From Pseudomonadota bacterium (lineage in GTDB: Bacteria; Pseudomonadota; Gammaproteobacteria; Burkholderiales; Burkholderiaceae_B), in assembly GCA_023389535.1 (NCBI GenBank), contig JAEWEH010000365.1, forward strand, positions 1-9,395: a DNA stretch of 9,395 nucleotides, written 5' to 3'. Positions 6,756 through 9,395 of the stretch are shown here, in pieces. Both the position numbers and the translations under genes were made by a program. Below the pieces are notes generated by a model. The model ran no database searches. It was not told the DNA's origin and worked only from the letters and a program-made list of their open reading frames with translations. Within the stretch, counting starts at the first letter, position 1. Each line of letters opens with the position of its first letter.

Positions 6756-7478
6756 TTACTTGGGGATATCGACCAGGCTCATGCGCTTCTGTATTGTGGC
6801 GGCGCGCGAGCGCAGATAGCGCGTGTTGCGGTGGCTGTCGTAATAAGCGGGATTGGGCAGCATGGCCGCCAAGGTGGCGGCCTGGTACTGGCTAAGCCGC
6901 GCGGCGCTGCTGCGGTAGTAATGCTTTGCGGCGGCTTCCGCGCCGAAGACGTCCTGGCCCCACTGCGCAACATTCAAATAGAGCTCCAGTATGCGCTCCT
7001 TGCTCATCACGAATTCGATCATGTAGGTCAGGATCAATTCCTGGCCTTTGCGCCAATACGACCGCGAGCTCGAAAGAAACAAATTCTTGGCCAATTGCTG
7101 GGTAATGGTGGACCCGCCCCGCATCTTGGCCTTGCCGCGCTCGGCTTGCTTTCTGTTGTATTCCCAAGCCTTGCGTATCGCATCCCATTCAACGCCTTCA
7201 TGGTCGATGAAGTTGGCGTCTTCGGACGCCACCACCGCGCGCTTCAGGTTTGCGCTGATGTCGGCGTACGGCACCCATTGATATTTGAGGCGTGCCTCGG
7301 GGTCGTTGGCCCGCAGGCTGGTCAGTGTCGCGTCCATGAAGGCGCTGCTGCCCGGATTGCGTACGCTCAGCCAAAGCACCAGCACGAACAGGCCGAATTG
7401 ATACAGCAGCATTGCGGCAAAGCCCGCCAGCAAGAGCACCGCAAATACTTTGACTTTGTTGATGCGGCGCTTAGCCAT
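6756..7478 (-). CDS. mtgA: Monofunctional biosynthetic peptidoglycan transglycosylase
   Basis: MtgA is an inner-membrane GT51 enzyme that polymerises lipid II into glycan strands on the periplasmic side, without a transpeptidase domain. The 240-residue protein has a basic N terminus (MAKRRINKVK), one membrane anchor (about 11-37) and then the GT51 motifs: ASEDANFIDHEG (84-95, catalytic Glu86), RGGSTITQQLAKNLFL (120-135), RKGQELILTYMIE (143-155) and SKERILELYLNVAQWG (159-174, second essential Glu region). The open frame extends upstream to 7742 but that extension is out of context within aroE. The ATG at 7478 overlaps the aroE stop by 8 bases, which with the lack of a Shine-Dalgarno suggests coupled translation. 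The aroE-mtgA adjacency is, from memory, common in betaproteobacteria. Confidence 0.96.
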   Translation of the reverse strand: MAKRRINKVKVFAVLLLAGFAAMLLYQFGLFVLVLWLSVRNPGSSAFMDATLTSLRANDPEARLKYQWVPYADISANLKRAVVASEDANFIDHEGVEWDAIRKAWEYNRKQAERGKAKMRGGSTITQQLAKNLFLSSSRSYWRKGQELILTYMIEFVMSKERILELYLNVAQWGQDVFGAEAAAKHYYRSSAARLSQYQAATLAAMLPNPAYYDSHRNTRYLRSRAATIQKRMSLVDIPK

Positions 7479-8331
7479 GGCCGGAGGCGAGGTTTTGCCG
7501 TAATTGCCGCAGGACACTTTCCATTTCCGGCACGACGCCATGCCAGATGGCGAAGCTGGCTGCGGCCTGGCCCACCAGCATGCCCAGCCCGTCGGCTGTA
7601 TGGCTGGCCCCCATGGCCTGTGCCTGACGCATGAAAGGCGTGGCCTCGGCGGCATAGACCATGTCGTATGCCAGCGCTCGCGGGGCATACAGGCCCTGGG
7701 GAAGCGCGGGGGGCGTACCGCCCAGGCTGCTGGAGGTGGCATTGACGACGATGTCCCACGGGCCGCCGGCTTCGTCCAGGCTGCCCGCTTGCAGTCGCGC
7801 TTCCAGCTCCGGCATCTGGCTCAGCACATGGGCACGCAAATCGAGCGCGCGCGCTGGACTGCGGTTGATGATGCGCAGGGCGGCGCAGCCCGCCTCCATC
7901 AGGGGAAGCACCACGCCCCTGGCGGCGCCGCCGGCGCCGACCAGCAATATGCGTCTGCCCGCCGGCGCATGCCCCAATCTTTCCAGGTCGCGCAACAGGC
8001 CAATGCCATCCGTATTGCACCCATGCAACCGGTCTTCATGCATCCACAAGGTATTGACTGCTCCGGCCATGCGGGCGCGCGGACTGAGGTCTTGCCTGGC
8101 CAGTTTCCACGCCTCTTCCTTGAACGGCACGGTGACGTTCAAGCCTGCGCCGCCCTCGGCGAAGTAGCGCTGCACCACCTCGGCGAAGCCATCCAGCGGA
8201 GCCAGAATCTTTTCATAACGCAGCGCTATGCCGGTTTGCCGCGCAAATTCCGCGTGGATGAAAGGGGAGCGGCTATGCTCGATGGGGTGGCCTACGACGC
8301 CATATCGCTTGAAAGGGCTGGGAGCAATCAC
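7471..8331 (-). CDS. aroE: Shikimate dehydrogenase (NADP+)
   Basis: AroE reduces 3-dehydroshikimate to shikimate with NADPH, in the cytoplasmic route to chorismate and aromatic amino acids. The 286-residue product matches the family length. Landmarks: YGVVGHPIEHSRSPFIH (10-26, shikimate-binding serines 20 and 22), GLNVTVPFKEEA (63-74, catalytic Lys71), AVNTL (91-95), NTDGIGLLRDLE (106-117, catalytic Asp108), VGAGGAARGV (131-140, nucleotide loop), INRSPAR (155-161, NADP-specifying), NATSSS (197-202), YDMVYAAEATPF (222-233) and GLGMLVGQAAASFAIWHG (248-265). The frame stays open to 8622, but homology starts just after the GTG at 8331, which forms a GTGA overlap with the stop of the tonB-like gene. 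That overlap fixes the start and implies coupling. Confidence 0.96.
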   Translation of the reverse strand: MIAPSPFKRYGVVGHPIEHSRSPFIHAEFARQTGIALRYEKILAPLDGFAEVVQRYFAEGGAGLNVTVPFKEEAWKLARQDLSPRARMAGAVNTLWMHEDRLHGCNTDGIGLLRDLERLGHAPAGRRILLVGAGGAARGVVLPLMEAGCAALRIINRSPARALDLRAHVLSQMPELEARLQAGSLDEAGGPWDIVVNATSSSLGGTPPALPQGLYAPRALAYDMVYAAEATPFMRQAQAMGASHTADGLGMLVGQAAASFAIWHGVVPEMESVLRQLRQNLASGHG

Positions 8332-9206
8332 GGGGCTTGGGTTTCCAGTGTCTGGTTGACAAAATTCCATGTCCTGGTGATGGCCAGCACGTCGGTCTTG
8401 GCCGCCATGGAAGGGGGGAGCGGGGCAAACGGGGCGGCCAGCTGGACGATGCGCGCGGCGGCCAGGTTCAGGATGGCGTGGTTCGAAGGCCTGTCTATTT
8501 CGATGCGTTCCAGCGTACCGTCCTTGCGTATATAAACCGTCAGCTGGAGGCTGCCATAGACCTTGCCGCGGGCCTCGGCGGGGTAGTGCTCGGTGCCCAG
8601 TAGTTCGATCTTCTGCCGCCATGCCTCGATATATTCCGCATAGTCCACAGCGCGCGTGGAAGGTCCGGTGAACTGCCTGCGCGGCTGGGCATTGTAGCGT
8701 TCGATACGCTCCTTCAGGACGCTGATCTGGGCATTGAGCAACAGGCTTTCCTGGTGGCGCGAATCTTCGCCGGGATCCTGCGATTGCTCGAACAGATCCG
8801 GCTGCTTGCGCTCGGGCAGGACCTTCTGCCTGGACAACAATTGCGTATAAAGGCGCAGTTGTTCGGCTTCGAGTTCTTCCTGGCGTTTGCGCAGCGCCGC
8901 CAGCACGACTTCGTCGGCCGATTCGGACACCGTACGCGGCAAGGGCGACGAGGCCTGCCCTGCGGGGGACTCGCCGCCGCCATCCAGGGAGGCCTGCGCA
9001 AGCATCTCGGGCTGGACAGGCGTTGTTTCGCTGCGCGCGTTCACCAGCGTGACCTCAAGGGGGCGCATGCGTGATGCAGGAGCCGGCGGGTCGGCAAAAC
9101 GCAGGGCCAGGACCGTGGCATGCAGCGCAAGCGACAGCACCAGGGCAATGTGCAAATAGTCATTGCGTGGCAGTTGCAGTCTCGATAGTGAGTAGCGCGT
9201 CCACAT
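8328..9206 (-). CDS. TonB/TolA-like energy-transducer protein
   Basis: A 292-residue envelope protein with a TonB layout. It has a short cytoplasmic N terminus, a single membrane anchor (about 19-37) with the Ser-x3-His motif SLALH (25-29) that TonB and TolA use to contact ExbB/D or TolQ/R, a periplasmic middle section, and a C-terminal TonB-type domain (about 205-285) with YPAEARGKVYGSLQLTVYI, KDGTLERIEI and the final ITRTWNF strand. Such proteins pass proton-motive energy from the inner membrane to outer-membrane partners. The middle is not proline-rich: 98-130 and 152-175 are Gln/Glu/Leu/Arg-rich and look like coiled coil, closer to TolA. No exbB/exbD or receptor gene is nearby. The start is ATG 9206, 25 bases after the upstream stop; an earlier in-frame start at 9287 would overlap the ribonuclease gene. 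It is coupled to aroE by a GTGA overlap. Confidence 0.87.
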   Translation of the reverse strand: MWTRYSLSRLQLPRNDYLHIALVLSLALHATVLALRFADPPAPASRMRPLEVTLVNARSETTPVQPEMLAQASLDGGGESPAGQASSPLPRTVSESADEVVLAALRKRQEELEAEQLRLYTQLLSRQKVLPERKQPDLFEQSQDPGEDSRHQESLLLNAQISVLKERIERYNAQPRRQFTGPSTRAVDYAEYIEAWRQKIELLGTEHYPAEARGKVYGSLQLTVYIRKDGTLERIEIDRPSNHAILNLAAARIVQLAAPFAPLPPSMAAKTDVLAITRTWNFVNQTLETQAP

Positions 9207-9231
9207 GTCCGGGCCTATGTTCGGGAAGGGC

Positions 9232-9395
9232 TCAGGCGGCCGCGGCCTCGCGCAGCCTGCAGTCCAGCTCCAGGGCAAGTTCGTCAAAACCCAGTATATC
9301 CAAGGTCACTATCTGGCCGCGCTCGAATTGCGGCAGTGCCGGCACACGGGTGACCAATGGGGCGCAATCCAGGCGCACCAGATCGTCGCGCAGCA
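9232..9395 (-). CDS. RNase II/R (RNB) family exoribonuclease, 3' end (partial)
   Basis: Only the last 53 codons are present; the gene enters from the right edge. The visible tail includes LRDDLVRLDCAPLVTRVP, then ERGQIVTLDILGFDELALEL and a short alanine-rich end. From memory this resembles the C terminus of the RNB-domain ribonucleases found next to the tonB-like/aroE/mtgA string in Bordetella and relatives. The tail would be a small beta-barrel S1-like domain that helps hold RNA for 3'-to-5' degradation. The catalytic RNB domain is outside the window, so RNase II versus RNase R type cannot be decided. It reads into the tonB-like gene 25 bases downstream and is probably the promoter-proximal member of that cluster. 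Confidence 0.7.
   Translation of the reverse strand, partial: LRDDLVRLDCAPLVTRVPALPQFERGQIVTLDILGFDELALELDCRLREAAAA

Noticed and set aside
6669..7634. 321-codon plus-strand open frame
   Set aside because: Antisense to mtgA and the end of aroE, both well supported by motifs.
7504..8535. 343-codon plus-strand open frame
   Set aside because: Antisense to aroE and part of the tonB-like gene; long shadow frames are expected in GC-rich codon-biased DNA.
8332..8622. N-terminal extension of aroE to an upstream start
   Set aside because: The extension lies within the C-terminal coding part of the tonB-like gene and resembles no shikimate dehydrogenase; the GTG at 8331 begins right at the homology.
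1..9395. Mobile elements, CRISPR, toxin-antitoxin, phage defence or biosynthetic cluster
   Set aside because: No direct-repeat arrays, terminal inverted repeats with transposase, or proteins of such families were seen; all sizeable coding regions are assigned to housekeeping families.

Overview
The window is a chromosomal, housekeeping-type segment of a GC-rich betaproteobacterium. Protein wording and gene neighbourhood point to Burkholderiales, most likely Alcaligenaceae (Bordetella / Achromobacter / Pusillimonas-like); this is a judgement from remembered family sequences, not a search. I see no transposase, integrase, phage gene, CRISPR array, tRNA or rRNA. Coding density is high and every intergenic gap is under 150 bases.

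Left part (1-2447, all on the minus strand): a thiD-like kinase gene, thiE and the 5' two thirds of hemL are read leftwards. thiD-like and thiE are joined by an ATGA stop/start overlap. hemL follows after a 91-base gap and runs off the left edge. The theme is cofactor synthesis (thiamine, then tetrapyrrole). A relatively AT-rich divergent intergenic region (2448-2594) separates this block from the next.

Middle part (2595-4609, plus strand): a 54-residue rubredoxin gene, algH/yqgE, ruvX/yqgF (8-base overlap with algH) and a plsC-family acyltransferase gene. Apart from the rubredoxin, these are genes of ribosomal RNA processing (RuvX), membrane lipid synthesis (PlsC type) and a widespread protein of unclear biochemistry (AlgH).

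Right part (4668-9395, minus strand): read leftwards from the right edge come the 3' end of an RNase II/R-family gene, a TonB/TolA-like energy-transducer gene, aroE, mtgA, then lptG and apaH. Start/stop overlaps (tonB-like/aroE GTGA, aroE/mtgA 8 bases, lptG/apaH ATGA) suggest two translationally coupled blocks separated by a 79-base gap with a GC-rich hairpin. Much of this part serves the envelope: a peptidoglycan glycosyltransferase, an LPS exporter permease and a periplasm-spanning transducer. The others are shikimate dehydrogenase and a diadenosine tetraphosphatase.

No undescribed system is evident. The points most worth a second look are a ThiD homologue that has lost most kinase signature motifs, a TonB-like protein with a charged coiled coil in place of a proline-rich linker, an A8 slippage-prone tract in ruvX, an lptG that is not next to lptF, and nested inverted repeats between thiD-like and the rubredoxin gene.
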